NCBI GenBank assembly: GCA_019116285.1
Contig: DXBX01000089.1
Coordinates: 1-64,000 of the forward strand
Reading direction: 5' to 3'
Source: Candidatus Bacteroides merdigallinarum
GTDB lineage: Bacteria > Bacteroidota > Bacteroidia > Bacteroidales > Bacteroidaceae
DNA: 64,000 nucleotides
Shown here: piece after piece, positions 8,783 to 17,502 of the stretch
Layout: each line of letters opens with the position of its first letter
Numbering within the stretch: the stretch's first letter is position 1
Made by a program: the position numbers and the translations under genes
Notes under the pieces: generated by a model
What the model was told of the DNA's origin: nothing
Seen by the model: the letters and a program-made list of their open reading frames with translations, nothing else
Database searches by the model: none

Positions 8783-9631
8783 ATGAAAGATGTACGATTG
8801 AACAATGGTGTAATGATGCCGGCCATCGGCTTCGGCGTTTTCCAAGTTCCTGTCAGTGAAACGGAACGTATCGTAAGCGATGCCATCGAAGTAGGCTATC
8901 GGATGTTCGACACAGCCTCTGCTTATTTCAACGAAGAGCAGTTAGGCAATGCCATCCGACAGAGCGGCATCCGGCGCGAGGATTTTTTCATCACCACCAA
9001 ATTGTGGGTGCAGGATTATGAATACGATGACGCACTCCGTGCCTTTGACAAGTCTTTGAAGTTGCTCGGACTTGATTATATTGACCTCTACCTGCTTCAC
9101 AAGCCTTATGGCAATTATTACGCAGCATGGAGAGCCTGCGAGCGGCTTTACAAGGAAGGTTTTATCCGCGCCATTGGCGTAACCAGTTTTTCCAATGAAC
9201 GGCTGCAAGACCTTTTCCTGCATAATGAAATAAAGCCTGCCGTAAACCAGCTTGAGACACATCCGTTTTTCCAGCAGCAAGCCGCCAACGCATTCTTGCA
9301 GAAAGAAGCCATCCAACATGAGGCATGGGCGCCGTTTGCCGAAGGACAGAACAACATCTGGAACAATCCCATACTGAAGTCCATCGCGGAAAAACACGGA
9401 CGGACGGTAGGCCAGGTCGTTCTCCGCTGGCTGAACCAACGCAATGTGGTGGTCATTCCCAAGACCGTACGCAAAGAACGTATGGTGGAGAATTTCAACA
9501 TCCTCGATTTTACGCTTACCGAACAAGAGATGGATGCCATTGCCACGCTTGAAACCGGGAAAAGCCCGATTTATGACGACATGGATTTGGCAACGGTGAG
9601 AGGCATCGGACTGCACAAAATACATGATTAG
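8783..9631 (+). CDS. Aldo/keto reductase (first of two)
   Basis: This 282-residue NADPH-dependent aldehyde/ketone reductase has a TIM barrel. The catalytic tetrad is visible: Asp and Tyr in MFDTASAYFNEE, Lys in FITTKLWV and His in LYLLHKPYG. The coenzyme-binding part near the end reads VVVIPKTVRKERMVEN. Start: Met at 8783 fits the family amino terminus (MKDVRLNNGVMMPAIGFG); the ORF-track start at 8753 overlaps the -7 element. It lies 33 nt before a second reductase of similar sequence, so the two probably share a transcript under the divergent AraC regulator. The substrate is not predictable. Confidence 0.93.
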   Translation: MKDVRLNNGVMMPAIGFGVFQVPVSETERIVSDAIEVGYRMFDTASAYFNEEQLGNAIRQSGIRREDFFITTKLWVQDYEYDDALRAFDKSLKLLGLDYIDLYLLHKPYGNYYAAWRACERLYKEGFIRAIGVTSFSNERLQDLFLHNEIKPAVNQLETHPFFQQQAANAFLQKEAIQHEAWAPFAEGQNNIWNNPILKSIAEKHGRTVGQVVLRWLNQRNVVVIPKTVRKERMVENFNILDFTLTEQEMDAIATLETGKSPIYDDMDLATVRGIGLHKIHD

Positions 9632-9664
9632 GACAAATCTTCAACTTATTAAAAGAATAAAGCT

Positions 9665-10531
9665 ATGCAAACCGTAAGATTGAACAATGGAGTGGAGATG
9701 CCGATACTGGGTTACGGTGTTTTCCAAGTATCACCTGAAGAGTGCGAACGCTGTGTGCTTGATGCCATCAGCGTAGGTTACCGCCTGATTGACACCGCGC
9801 AGGCTTATTACAACGAAGAAGGCGTAGGCAACGCCGTAGCGAAATGTGGCGTGCCCCGCGAAGAACTGTTCCTTACTACCAAGGTGTGGATAACCAATGC
9901 CGGAGAAGAAAAGGCGGCTGCCAGCATTGATGAATCGCTGCGCAAGCTGCGGACAGATTATATCGACTTGTTGCTGATCCATCAGCCTTTCAGTGATTAT
10001 ACGGGCACCTGGCGGGCGATGGAGAAAGCCGTGCGCGAAGGCAAGGTTCGTGCCATCGGACTTTCCAATTTCTATCCCGATCGTTTTGTGGATATGGCGG
10101 AATATGCAGAGATTAAGCCTGCTGTAAATCAGTTGAAGGCCAATGTATTCAGCCAGCAATGGGATGCCGAAGCAGAAATGAAGCCTTACGGCACGCACAT
10201 TATGGCTTGGGGACCTCTGGCACAGGGTGACCCCGAATTGGAGAGTAATTCCGTCCTGAAAGCCTTGTCGGAAAAGTACGGGAAGACTCCTCAACAAATA
10301 GCTCTGCGCTATCTCATACAACGTGACATCATCGCCATTCCCAAGAGTACTCACATCAAACGTATGGAGCAGAATTTGGATGTTTTTGATTTTGCGCTTA
10401 CCTCGGAGGAGTTGGAAAGCATCCGTCCGCTGGACAAGCCGCAGGATTTCCGCTGGTCGCACCGCAATCCGGAACTTGTCAAGTTCTTGTGGAATTACGA
10501 CAAGCAGTTTAATCCGGATAATAAAAAGTGA
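9665..10531 (+). CDS. Aldo/keto reductase (second of two)
   Basis: This 288-residue protein is a paralogue of the gene just upstream, sharing the opening VRLNNGVEMPILGYGVFQV and the same layout. Catalytic residues are in LIDTAQAYYNEEG (Asp, Tyr), FLTTKVWI (Lys) and LLLIHQPF (His). The NADP-binding end reads IIAIPKSTHIKRMEQN. The two copies have clearly diverged, so the duplication is not recent. It is probably co-transcribed with its neighbour. The region after it holds a hairpin (GAGACGGTGCT/AGCACCG) but no good T-run. Confidence 0.93.
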   Translation: MQTVRLNNGVEMPILGYGVFQVSPEECERCVLDAISVGYRLIDTAQAYYNEEGVGNAVAKCGVPREELFLTTKVWITNAGEEKAAASIDESLRKLRTDYIDLLLIHQPFSDYTGTWRAMEKAVREGKVRAIGLSNFYPDRFVDMAEYAEIKPAVNQLKANVFSQQWDAEAEMKPYGTHIMAWGPLAQGDPELESNSVLKALSEKYGKTPQQIALRYLIQRDIIAIPKSTHIKRMEQNLDVFDFALTSEELESIRPLDKPQDFRWSHRNPELVKFLWNYDKQFNPDNKK

Positions 10532-10710
10532 ATGCTTGACGAGGAAACAGAATAGAGACGGTGCTTGCAGAAGAAAATTATAAGTTTATTTTGTTAGCAC
10601 CGTTTCTCATTCCCACAAAGATTCCTCCTGCCCATCTTCCTGTTTCCGGTGAGGAATACGGTTTGGTGAAATTCGTTTTTCATATAGGTATAAGAAAAAA
10701 ACATTGCCGC

Positions 10711-11277
10711 TCATAGTTCGTCCAGTCCCTTGCGCTTCTTGTCCTTGGACTGCTTGTAGGCACTGGGCGTGAGTCCGGTGACCTGTTTGAACTGTGCGCT
10801 GAGGTAGGCTGCACTGGAATAGCCTAGCCGGTCGGCAATCTCGTTCAGCGTCAGTTCGTTGTAAGTCAGCAGTTCCTTGACGCGCTCTATCTTTTGGATG
10901 ATGAAGTATTTCTCGATAGTGATGCCGGTCTCTTCGGAAAAGAGCTTGCTCAGTGTGCTGTAGTCCTTGTGCAGCAACTCGGAAAGATACCGGGAAAGGT
11001 TGGCGGAGGGAGCCTGTTGGCGATAGTGAACCAACTGTATGACGGCATCCTTGATTTGTTCAGTCAACCGGGCGCGCGGATCTTCCAGCAGCTCGAAGCC
11101 TTCTGCTTCCAAGGCTTGTCGGAGACGGTTGCAAAGAGTATCGTCCACCTCTTCTTCGACTTTGGCCATGCCGAGTTCCACGGTCACGGGGTGTAGGCCT
11201 AGGGCGGTGAGGCAATCCGTCACCGCCCGGATGCAGCGGGGGCAGACCATGTTTTTGATGTGGAGGGTAGTAGTCAT
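10711..11277 (-). CDS. HMA-domain/AraC-type regulator, probable copper-responsive regulator
   Basis: This 188-residue fusion has an amino-terminal heavy-metal-associated domain (residues 1-70, motif MVCPRC) and a carboxyl-terminal AraC helix-turn-helix domain (LTLNEIADRLGYSSAAYLSAQF near 145-165). It lacks the usual cupin sensor; the metal-binding domain takes that place. Start: Met at 11277 (MTTTLHIKN) begins the HMA fold exactly and has a -7 element 20 nt upstream; the ORF-track start at 11502 runs into the MATE gene. Metal sensing is inferred from the architecture. The obvious target is copA, about 4.5 kb away in this window. Confidence 0.88.
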   Translation of the reverse strand: MTTTLHIKNMVCPRCIRAVTDCLTALGLHPVTVELGMAKVEEEVDDTLCNRLRQALEAEGFELLEDPRARLTEQIKDAVIQLVHYRQQAPSANLSRYLSELLHKDYSTLSKLFSEETGITIEKYFIIQKIERVKELLTYNELTLNEIADRLGYSSAAYLSAQFKQVTGLTPSAYKQSKDKKRKGLDEL

Positions 11278-11295
11278 CAGCAATCTTTTCTTCTG

Positions 11296-11303
11296 CAAAA
11301 GTA
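11296..11303 (-). promoter_or_regulatory. -7 element for the HMA-AraC gene
   Basis: The minus strand reads TACTTTTG about 20 nt before the start codon at 11277. Confidence 0.55.
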
Positions 11304-11369
11304 TGAATAAACTTTGGGAATCTTTCTTTCTCCGGATGAATTCTCTTGTGGAAAAGCTTTTATAGTTAG

Positions 11370-12677
11370 TTATGGTTGGAAAGCTTTCCGAGTGATTCCC
11401 CGTGCCAGTCCTGTCTGCACAGCTCCGCGCATGGCCAGGTAGAGCAGGAAAGCCAGCCATAAGGCATGGTTGCCCCAGGTATCCCGCAGACCAAAGTAGC
11501 ACCCGAAGAAGCAGAGAGCCGCTACCGCCATGGCTACCAGCATGCCTCGCGTGGCCGTGGCTCCGATGAAGACACCGTCCCAGACGAATGCCGCCACTCC
11601 GGCCAAGGGTATGGCCAATGCCCAGAAGAAATAATCGCTTGAGGCTGCGATGACTTCCGGCTCATCCGTCAGGAGGCTTAGGAAATTGTTTCCACCCAGT
11701 GCGTAGGCTGTGGTAAAGAGAATAACCATGCCCGCTCCCCACACGAACAGTCTGCGTACTGTGTGGCGGAAGGCGTTGGGATTCCGGGCACCGATGTAGC
11801 GTCCGCTCAGTGCTTCGCCTGCATAGGCAAAGCCATCCATTACGTAGGAGAACAGTGTGAATAGCTGCATCAGCAAGGTGTTTACCGCCAGTATGATTTC
11901 CCCTTGCTCCGCGCCGGCAGAGGTGAAGAACAGAGTCACTGTCACCAGGCAGAGCGTCCGCAGAAAGATGTCACGGTTCACGCCGAAGAAGCGCTGCATG
12001 GCTTCGCGTTGCCACAGACCTTGCAAGCGTTGGTGTCGCAGGTGGCCATATTGTCTGAACCATAGGAGAAGTCCCATCCCGAAACCTGCCCATTGGGCTA
12101 TCAATGTGCCCAGGGCTACACCTTCCACCTTCATGCCTCCCATGTAGACGAAGGACAGGCTGGCCACGATGTTCACCACGTTCTGCGTGATGGCCACGGC
12201 CATCGGGATACGCGAGTTCTGCATGCCGATGTACCAGCCCGTCAGTCCATACAGGCCCAGCATGGCCGGTGCGCCCCAGATGCAGATACGGAAGTAGGTG
12301 GTAGCCAATTCCCGGATTTCTTCGGTAGGATGAATGAAAAGGAAGGCACCCCGTACAATGGGAGTTTGCAAGGCTACGAGCAGCACGGCAATCAGCAAGC
12401 CAAGTCCGATGGCCCGTACCAGCAGGCGGAATACCTCCGCAGAGTCCTGCCGTCCGTAGGCCTGGGAGGTCATACCGCTGGTGCCCATCCGCAGGAAGGC
12501 GAATATCCAGTAGATGATGTTGAATAGCAAGCCTCCCACGGCAATGGCACCGATATAGGCGGGATCGCCCAAGTGTCCCACGATGGTGACATCCACCAGT
12601 CCCAGCAGGGGCACGGTGATGTTGCTCACGATGGAGGGCAGGGCGATGTGGAGTATCTGTCGATCGATGGTTTTCAT
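11370..12677 (-). CDS. MATE family multidrug/toxin efflux transporter
   Basis: This 435-residue integral membrane protein has about twelve hydrophobic segments in two halves. The opening ILHIALPSIVSNITVPLLGLVDVTIVGHLG is the MATE/DinF type. The family exports cationic drugs or metabolites using a Na+ or H+ gradient; the substrate here is unknown. It starts one nucleotide after the birA stop, so it is the third gene of a yraN-birA-MATE operon. Length is normal for the family and there is no sign of damage. Confidence 0.93.
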   Translation of the reverse strand: MKTIDRQILHIALPSIVSNITVPLLGLVDVTIVGHLGDPAYIGAIAVGGLLFNIIYWIFAFLRMGTSGMTSQAYGRQDSAEVFRLLVRAIGLGLLIAVLLVALQTPIVRGAFLFIHPTEEIRELATTYFRICIWGAPAMLGLYGLTGWYIGMQNSRIPMAVAITQNVVNIVASLSFVYMGGMKVEGVALGTLIAQWAGFGMGLLLWFRQYGHLRHQRLQGLWQREAMQRFFGVNRDIFLRTLCLVTVTLFFTSAGAEQGEIILAVNTLLMQLFTLFSYVMDGFAYAGEALSGRYIGARNPNAFRHTVRRLFVWGAGMVILFTTAYALGGNNFLSLLTDEPEVIAASSDYFFWALAIPLAGVAAFVWDGVFIGATATRGMLVAMAVAALCFFGCYFGLRDTWGNHALWLAFLLYLAMRGAVQTGLARGITRKAFQP

Positions 12678-12678
12678 G

Positions 12679-13437
12679 TCAGAGTATATATTGCACTTCC
12701 TTGAACAGATAGCTGCGTTCCTTGCCTGTCTCGTCTAGCAAAATGTAGCGGCCGTCCGGGTCTACCCGAAGCAGGCGGGCGATGAAACAGCCGGAGGCAT
12801 CTTCATAAGGATGCCATCCTTCGCGGCGAAACAAAGCCTGGTCATATTGACGGGCAATTTCTTCTTCGATACCGCTGTGGTTGTCTCGGAGGGCTTCGTA
12901 GTATGACTGCAGGCGCGTCAGGATGTCATTCAGGATATTCCTGCGGTCGTGCTCCTGTCCGGTGATAAGTCTCAAGGATATTGGGTTGGGGGCATTGCTA
13001 CGGAAAATCTCTTGGTTGACGTTCAGCCCGATGCCCACGATGCTTCGGGCGATGCCGCCGGCGTTGAGTTCGTGTTCAATCAGCATGCCGCATATCTTCT
13101 TTTCCTGCCAGTAGATGTCGTTGGGCCACTTGATGCGGATGTCGTCCGTCCATGTGTCCAGCGTCTCCTTGACGGCCAGTGCCGTAAGTTGGGAGAGGAT
13201 GAACTGTTGCTGGGGGGGAAGGAACGTAGGATAGAGCACGAGGCTGAACATCAGGTTCTTTCCTTTTTCCGATTCCCAGGTATTGCCCCGCTGACCTTTA
13301 CCGGCGGTCTGGTAGTCGGCGCAGGCGGTGGTGTACTCAGCCACTTGTTGCCGGTCGCAGAGTTGGGTCAGGTAGCGGTTGGTGGAATCGGTTTCCTCCA
13401 GTAGGATAAGCGGAAAGGTGTTTGTTTCTTTATACAT
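12679..13437 (-). CDS. birA: Biotin--[acetyl-CoA-carboxylase] ligase
   Basis: This 252-residue enzyme activates biotin with ATP and attaches it to carboxylase carrier proteins. Motifs: LEETDSTNRYL, the biotinyl-AMP loop GKGQRGNTWES, and IKWPNDIYWQEKKICGML with the catalytic-region lysines. It has no amino-terminal helix-turn-helix, so it is the ligase-only type and not a repressor. It sits 6 nt after yraN and 1 nt before the MATE gene in a tight operon. Confidence 0.95.
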   Translation of the reverse strand: MYKETNTFPLILLEETDSTNRYLTQLCDRQQVAEYTTACADYQTAGKGQRGNTWESEKGKNLMFSLVLYPTFLPPQQQFILSQLTALAVKETLDTWTDDIRIKWPNDIYWQEKKICGMLIEHELNAGGIARSIVGIGLNVNQEIFRSNAPNPISLRLITGQEHDRRNILNDILTRLQSYYEALRDNHSGIEEEIARQYDQALFRREGWHPYEDASGCFIARLLRVDPDGRYILLDETGKERSYLFKEVQYIL

Positions 13438-13443
13438 AGTTAT

Positions 13444-13824
13444 TCAATTGAACAGGGGAGAATCGAATGCATCCTCAATGTGGGTTATTTGGAAATGGTC
13501 CGGTTCGCCCACCACCTCCATGATGTCAAACCGTATGCGCGCATCGATGGCGTGCATTTTGACATATGCGTCTGCGGCTACCACGATATGGCGTATCTTT
13601 TTCCAGTCCACTGCTTCGTGGGGTTCACGGAAGTCAGTGTTCCGTCGGGTTTTCACCTCTACGAAGGCGATGATATCGTCTTTTGTGGCTACGATGTCCA
13701 ATTCCAGGCGATTCTTGCGCCAGTTGCGGTCCCGGATGATGTAGCCTTTCCGTGTCAAATATTCTACGGCGGCATCTTCTCCGGCTTTCCCGAGGATTTT
13801 GGGGTTGGTTTGAGGGGCAGTCAT
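13444..13824 (-). CDS. YraN/UPF0102 family predicted endonuclease-fold protein
   Basis: This 126-residue protein has the UPF0102 pattern GKAGEDAAVEYLTRKGYIIRDRNWR, then LDIVATKDDIIAFVEVKTRRN, which carries the D...ExK core of restriction-endonuclease-like folds. Its molecular role is not firmly established. Start: Met at 13824 (MTAPQT), just inside the -7 element at 13849-13856; the ORF-track start at 13851 overlaps that element. It is the first gene of the operon with birA and the MATE transporter. Confidence 0.9.
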   Translation of the reverse strand: MTAPQTNPKILGKAGEDAAVEYLTRKGYIIRDRNWRKNRLELDIVATKDDIIAFVEVKTRRNTDFREPHEAVDWKKIRHIVVAADAYVKMHAIDARIRFDIMEVVGEPDHFQITHIEDAFDSPLFN

Positions 13825-13848
13825 TCTATTCTTTTTAATTCTTGGGCG

Positions 13849-13876
13849 CAAAAGTAATTTTTTTGTCTTATCTTTG
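13849..13876. promoter_or_regulatory. Divergent -7 elements for yraN operon and acyltransferase
   Basis: The minus strand reads TACTTTTG at 13849-13856 (for yraN) and the plus strand TATCTTTG at 13869-13876 (for the acyltransferase). They are only 12 bp apart, so the two promoters must overlap. Confidence 0.55.
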
Positions 13877-13907
13877 CCGCCATTATTAACACAAACAAGA
13901 TATTTTT

Positions 13908-15041
13908 ATGAAAGCACAGACCACCTACCTCGCCTCGAAGCCGCACTACGAGATACTGGACGGCCTGCGTGGCGTGGCCGCGCTGATGGTGATTATTTTC
14001 CATCTCTTCGAGGCGCATTCAGGAGGCAACCATTTGGTTCAAATCATCAATCACGGCTATCTGGCTGTCGATTTTTTCTTTATGCTCTCCGGGTTTGTGA
14101 TAGGATATGCCTATGACGACCGTTGGGATCGTATGACCTTGGGGACTTTCTTCAAGCGTCGTATCATCCGGTTGCACCCCATGGTCATCATGGGGAGTGT
14201 CGTGGGAGCCGTGTTCTTCTATTTCCAGAAGTCCGATACGTGTTTCCCGCAGATAGCAGACACGCCCGTATGGATGCTCTTGCTGTTGATGGTGTGGGGT
14301 GCCACGTTGCTTCCTCTACCGTTGAAGTGGGACGTACGAGGCTGGACGGAGATGCACCCGTTGAACGGTCCGGCCTGGTCGCTCTATTATGAATACATCG
14401 CCAATATCCTTTATGCCTTGTTTGTCCGTCGCTTCAGCAAGACGGCGCTCACGGTGCTGGTGGTTCTTGCCGCTTGCCTGACGGTCTATCGCAGCCAGAC
14501 GGCTCCTTTGGGCGACATGGTAGGAGGCTGGGCCTTGACGTGGGAGCAGCAATATGTGGGCTTCACCCGTCTGTTGTATCCCTTCTTCGGAGGCTTGCTT
14601 CTGTCCAGGTTGGGTTGGCTGATCCGGTTGAAGAAGCGCGCCTTCTGGTATTGCAGCCTGCTCATCGTGGTGATGCTCTCCGTGCCCCGCATCGGTGGGG
14701 AGGACGGCTTCTGGATGAACGGGCTTTACGAGGCCTGCTGTATCCTCTTCGTCTTCCCGCTCATCGTGTCGATGGGAGCCGGCGGCAAGGTGACAGGCAA
14801 GCACTCCACGGCCATCTGCAAGTTCCTGGGCGATATTTCCTATCCTATCTATATCACGCACTATCCGCTGGTGTATGTCTACACGGCATGGGTATGCAAC
14901 ACGGGAGCCGGCATCAAGGACGGCATTCCTTACATGATTCTGGTCTTCGTAGGTGCCGTGGCCTTGGCTTATGCTTCGTTGAAGTGCTATGATATGCCGG
15001 TTCGTCGCTGGTTGACAGATCGTTTCCTTAAACGAGCTTGA
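13908..15041 (+). CDS. Acyltransferase family 3 (OafA/YrhL-type) membrane protein
   Basis: This 377-residue membrane protein has about ten hydrophobic segments. The amino-terminal motif LDGLRGVAALMVIIFHLFEAH contains the conserved His of family 3 acyltransferases, and FFKRRIIRLHPM gives the conserved Arg region. The family moves acetyl or other acyl groups onto sugars of surface polysaccharides or other acceptors. It stands alone, so no acceptor can be proposed. Its last 14 nt overlap the end of the convergent AlaX-like gene. Confidence 0.92.
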   Translation: MKAQTTYLASKPHYEILDGLRGVAALMVIIFHLFEAHSGGNHLVQIINHGYLAVDFFFMLSGFVIGYAYDDRWDRMTLGTFFKRRIIRLHPMVIMGSVVGAVFFYFQKSDTCFPQIADTPVWMLLLLMVWGATLLPLPLKWDVRGWTEMHPLNGPAWSLYYEYIANILYALFVRRFSKTALTVLVVLAACLTVYRSQTAPLGDMVGGWALTWEQQYVGFTRLLYPFFGGLLLSRLGWLIRLKKRAFWYCSLLIVVMLSVPRIGGEDGFWMNGLYEACCILFVFPLIVSMGAGGKVTGKHSTAICKFLGDISYPIYITHYPLVYVYTAWVCNTGAGIKDGIPYMILVFVGAVALAYASLKCYDMPVRRWLTDRFLKRA

Positions 15042-15510
15042 AGCGCATCCGCCAAACCTTCCGCTCTTCATCCCAGTCATGGCTGAGGATGCGGAAGGTG
15101 CCTATCTCTGCTGTATTCTCTACGTGAGCGCCGATGCAAAGACATTCGTCGTAGTCTCCCACGTGTACCACGCGCACCGTTTCCGAAGCATCCTCCGGCA
15201 GACGGGCCAGGTCGAAGCGGCCGCGGGCCTCCTCCTGGGTGATGTATTCCGTGGTGACGGGCAAGTGACTGGCGATGACCTCATTGACAGCATTTTCCAG
15301 TCTTTGAACCTCCTCGTCTGTAGGACGGTGATCCAGCCGGTAGTCTAGCTTGCTTTTCTTACGTTCGATATGTGCCGAGATTGAGCGTCCGCAGCCGAAG
15401 AGGCGTATCATCGTCTGGTTGACAATGTGCTCGCAGGTGTGCATGGGGCGATGCTCTTCCTTGTTGTGTGCATTCAGCACGGGAGTTTCAGTGGTTTTCT
15501 TTTCTTCCAT
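15028..15510 (-). CDS. AlaX-like alanyl-tRNA editing domain protein
   Basis: This 160-residue protein matches the second additional (editing) domain of alanyl/threonyl-tRNA synthetases. The zinc ligands are visible as HTCEH (near residue 26) and CIGAH (near 128). Free-standing AlaX proteins hydrolyse Ser- or Gly-tRNA(Ala); that activity is inferred from the family. Start: Met at 15510 (MEEKKT), 30 nt after a -7 element; the ORF-track start at 15612 is upstream of the promoter. Its 3' end overlaps the acyltransferase by 14 nt in the opposite direction. Confidence 0.87.
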   Translation of the reverse strand: MEEKKTTETPVLNAHNKEEHRPMHTCEHIVNQTMIRLFGCGRSISAHIERKKSKLDYRLDHRPTDEEVQRLENAVNEVIASHLPVTTEYITQEEARGRFDLARLPEDASETVRVVHVGDYDECLCIGAHVENTAEIGTFRILSHDWDEERKVWRMRFKLV

Positions 15511-15540
15511 AATGACTATAAATAAAAAGGTATATCGCTG

Positions 15541-15548
15541 CAAAGATA
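15541..15548 (-). promoter_or_regulatory. -7 element for the AlaX-like gene
   Basis: The minus strand reads TATCTTTG about 30 nt before the start codon at 15510. Confidence 0.5.
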
Positions 15549-15763
15549 CGCAAAAATGCCGAATGCTAAACAAGGCTTTGAGCTTTCCAAAGAGGCACTT
15601 TGGCGGCCTCAAGAGGGACTTTAGCGATGTGGACAGCTACTTGGCTGGTGCGGACGTGGACTTTATCCCCGCTCTGGGGCTTTGTGGAGGGGGTAGTGGG
15701 ATTTCTTGCAAGTCAGAAATCAGTTTTTTTGCATTAAAGGACTATTTTTCAAAGAATAATGCG

Positions 15764-15771
15764 TAACTTTG
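15764..15771 (+). promoter_or_regulatory. -7 element for glycogen synthase
   Basis: TAACTTTG lies 34 nt before the ATG at 15806. The 295-nt divergent region also holds a degenerate AAAG...CTTT pair near 15589-15622 (see findings). Confidence 0.55.
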
Positions 15772-15805
15772 CACCCACATTTTTAAAAGAGTTTTTGCGA
15801 CATAT

Positions 15806-17470
15806 ATGATAGAAGGATTTCAAACTCCCGATTACGTTTTTGCAGCCAGTTGGGAGGTGTGCAACAAAGTGGGCGGCATCTATACCGTCCTGTCGACGCA
15901 GGCTAATACCCTGAAAGCTAAGTTTGGAGACAAACTGTTTTATATTGGTCCCGATGTATGGCAAGGGAAGGAAAATCCGTTGTTCATAGAGTCTGATAAT
16001 CTGTGTGCTACGTGGCGCAAACATGCCAATGAGAAGGACGGTCTCTCCGTCCGTGTGGGCCGTTGGAACATTCCCGGCGAGCCGATAGTCATCCTGGTTG
16101 ATTTCCAATCTTTTTTCCCTTATAAGAATCAGATATATACAGATATGTGGAACCGCTATCAGGTGGATTCCCTGCATGCGTATGGCGATTATGACGAGTC
16201 GTCCATGTTCGCGTATGCCACGGGACGGGTGGTGGAGAGCTTCTACCGCTACAACCTGACGGAAACGGACAAGGTGATATTCCACGCACACGAGTGGATG
16301 CTGGGCATGGCTGCCCTCTACTTGCAGACGAACGTGCCGGAGATTGCTACCGTGTTCACCACACACGCCACGTCCATCGGACGCTCCATCGCGGGCAACA
16401 ATAAGCCCCTGTATGACTATCTCTTCGCCTACAACGGCGACCAGATGGCCGGAGAGTTGAACATGCAGTCCAAGCACTCTATCGAGAAGCAGACGGCTCA
16501 CTATGTGGATTGCTTCACGACGGTAAGCCAAATCACGAACAACGAGTGCAAGGAATTGCTGGACAAGCCTGCCGATGTCGTCTTGATGAACGGTTTCGAG
16601 GATGATTTCGTGCCGAAAGGAGCTTCCTATGCCGGCAAGCGGAAACGTGCCCGTGCCTTGATGCTGCGCCTGGCTGATTGTCTGCTGGGGCAGGAGTTGG
16701 ACGACGATACACTGATCGTGGGTACCAGCGGACGCTACGAGTTCAAGAATAAGGGCATCGATGTGTTCCTGGAAGCGTTGAACCGTCTGAATCGGGATAA
16801 GAACCTGCAGAAGAAGGTATTGGCCCTGGTCAGCGTGCCCGGTTGGGTGGGCGATCCCCGCGAGGATCTGTTGCAGCGTTTGAAGAGCAAAGAGAAGTTC
16901 AATACGCCGCTGCAATGCCCTCTCATTACGCATTGGTTGCATGATATGACGCACGACCAAGTGCTGGACAAGTTGAAATATCTGGATTTGAACAACCGTC
17001 CGTCGGATTCTGTGAAGGTTATCTTTGTGCCCTGCTATTTGGACGGGCGGGACGGCATTGTCAATAAGGCTTATTATGATATCATGCCCGGCCTCGACCT
17101 CAGCGTCTATCCTTCCTATTATGAGCCGTGGGGCTATACCCCGCTGGAAAGCGTGGCCTTCCACGTGCCTACCATCACTACCGATCTGGCAGGTTTCGGC
17201 CTCTGGGTGAAGAGTTTGCGTGGCCAGCGTGGCATCATCGAGGATGGCGTGCAGGTGTTGCACCGTTCGGATTATAACTATTCGGAAGTTGCGGATGGCG
17301 TGAAGGACACCATTTCGCTGTTCTCTTCGAAGACTCCGGACGAAGTGAAGGCTATCCGCAAGCGCGCCGGTCAGGTGGCCGAGCAGGCTTTGTGGAAGCA
17401 CTTTATACAATATTATTATGAGGCATACGACATTGCCTTGCGCAATGCGATGAAACGCCTCTTGGGTTAA
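15806..17470 (+). CDS. Glycogen synthase, GT3-type (eukaryote-like)
   Basis: This 554-residue glycosyltransferase opens with [24 protein letters not shown], the GT3/glycogen synthase amino terminus, with the sugar-nucleotide loop KVGGIYTV. Near the end, [21 protein letters not shown] carries the E-x7-E retaining-transferase motif. It lengthens alpha-1,4-glucan chains, probably from a nucleotide-glucose donor; the donor preference is not readable. It resembles the animal/fungal GT3 type more than the bacterial GT5 GlgA. The phosphorylase gene follows after 32 nt, so synthesis and breakdown share a transcript. No branching enzyme gene is in the window. Confidence 0.93.
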   Translation: MIEGFQTPDYVFAASWEVCNKVGGIYTVLSTQANTLKAKFGDKLFYIGPDVWQGKENPLFIESDNLCATWRKHANEKDGLSVRVGRWNIPGEPIVILVDFQSFFPYKNQIYTDMWNRYQVDSLHAYGDYDESSMFAYATGRVVESFYRYNLTETDKVIFHAHEWMLGMAALYLQTNVPEIATVFTTHATSIGRSIAGNNKPLYDYLFAYNGDQMAGELNMQSKHSIEKQTAHYVDCFTTVSQITNNECKELLDKPADVVLMNGFEDDFVPKGASYAGKRKRARALMLRLADCLLGQELDDDTLIVGTSGRYEFKNKGIDVFLEALNRLNRDKNLQKKVLALVSVPGWVGDPREDLLQRLKSKEKFNTPLQCPLITHWLHDMTHDQVLDKLKYLDLNNRPSDSVKVIFVPCYLDGRDGIVNKAYYDIMPGLDLSVYPSYYEPWGYTPLESVAFHVPTITTDLAGFGLWVKSLRGQRGIIEDGVQVLHRSDYNYSEVADGVKDTISLFSSKTPDEVKAIRKRAGQVAEQALWKHFIQYYYEAYDIALRNAMKRLLG

Positions 17471-17502
17471 CGAATTATATTTATCACTCAAGTTATCATA
17501 CA

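Noticed and set aside
10555-10608. Terminator after the second aldo/keto reductase
   Set aside because: Arms GAGACGGTGCT/AGCACCGTTTCTC are good, but the loop is 30 nt and no T-run follows.
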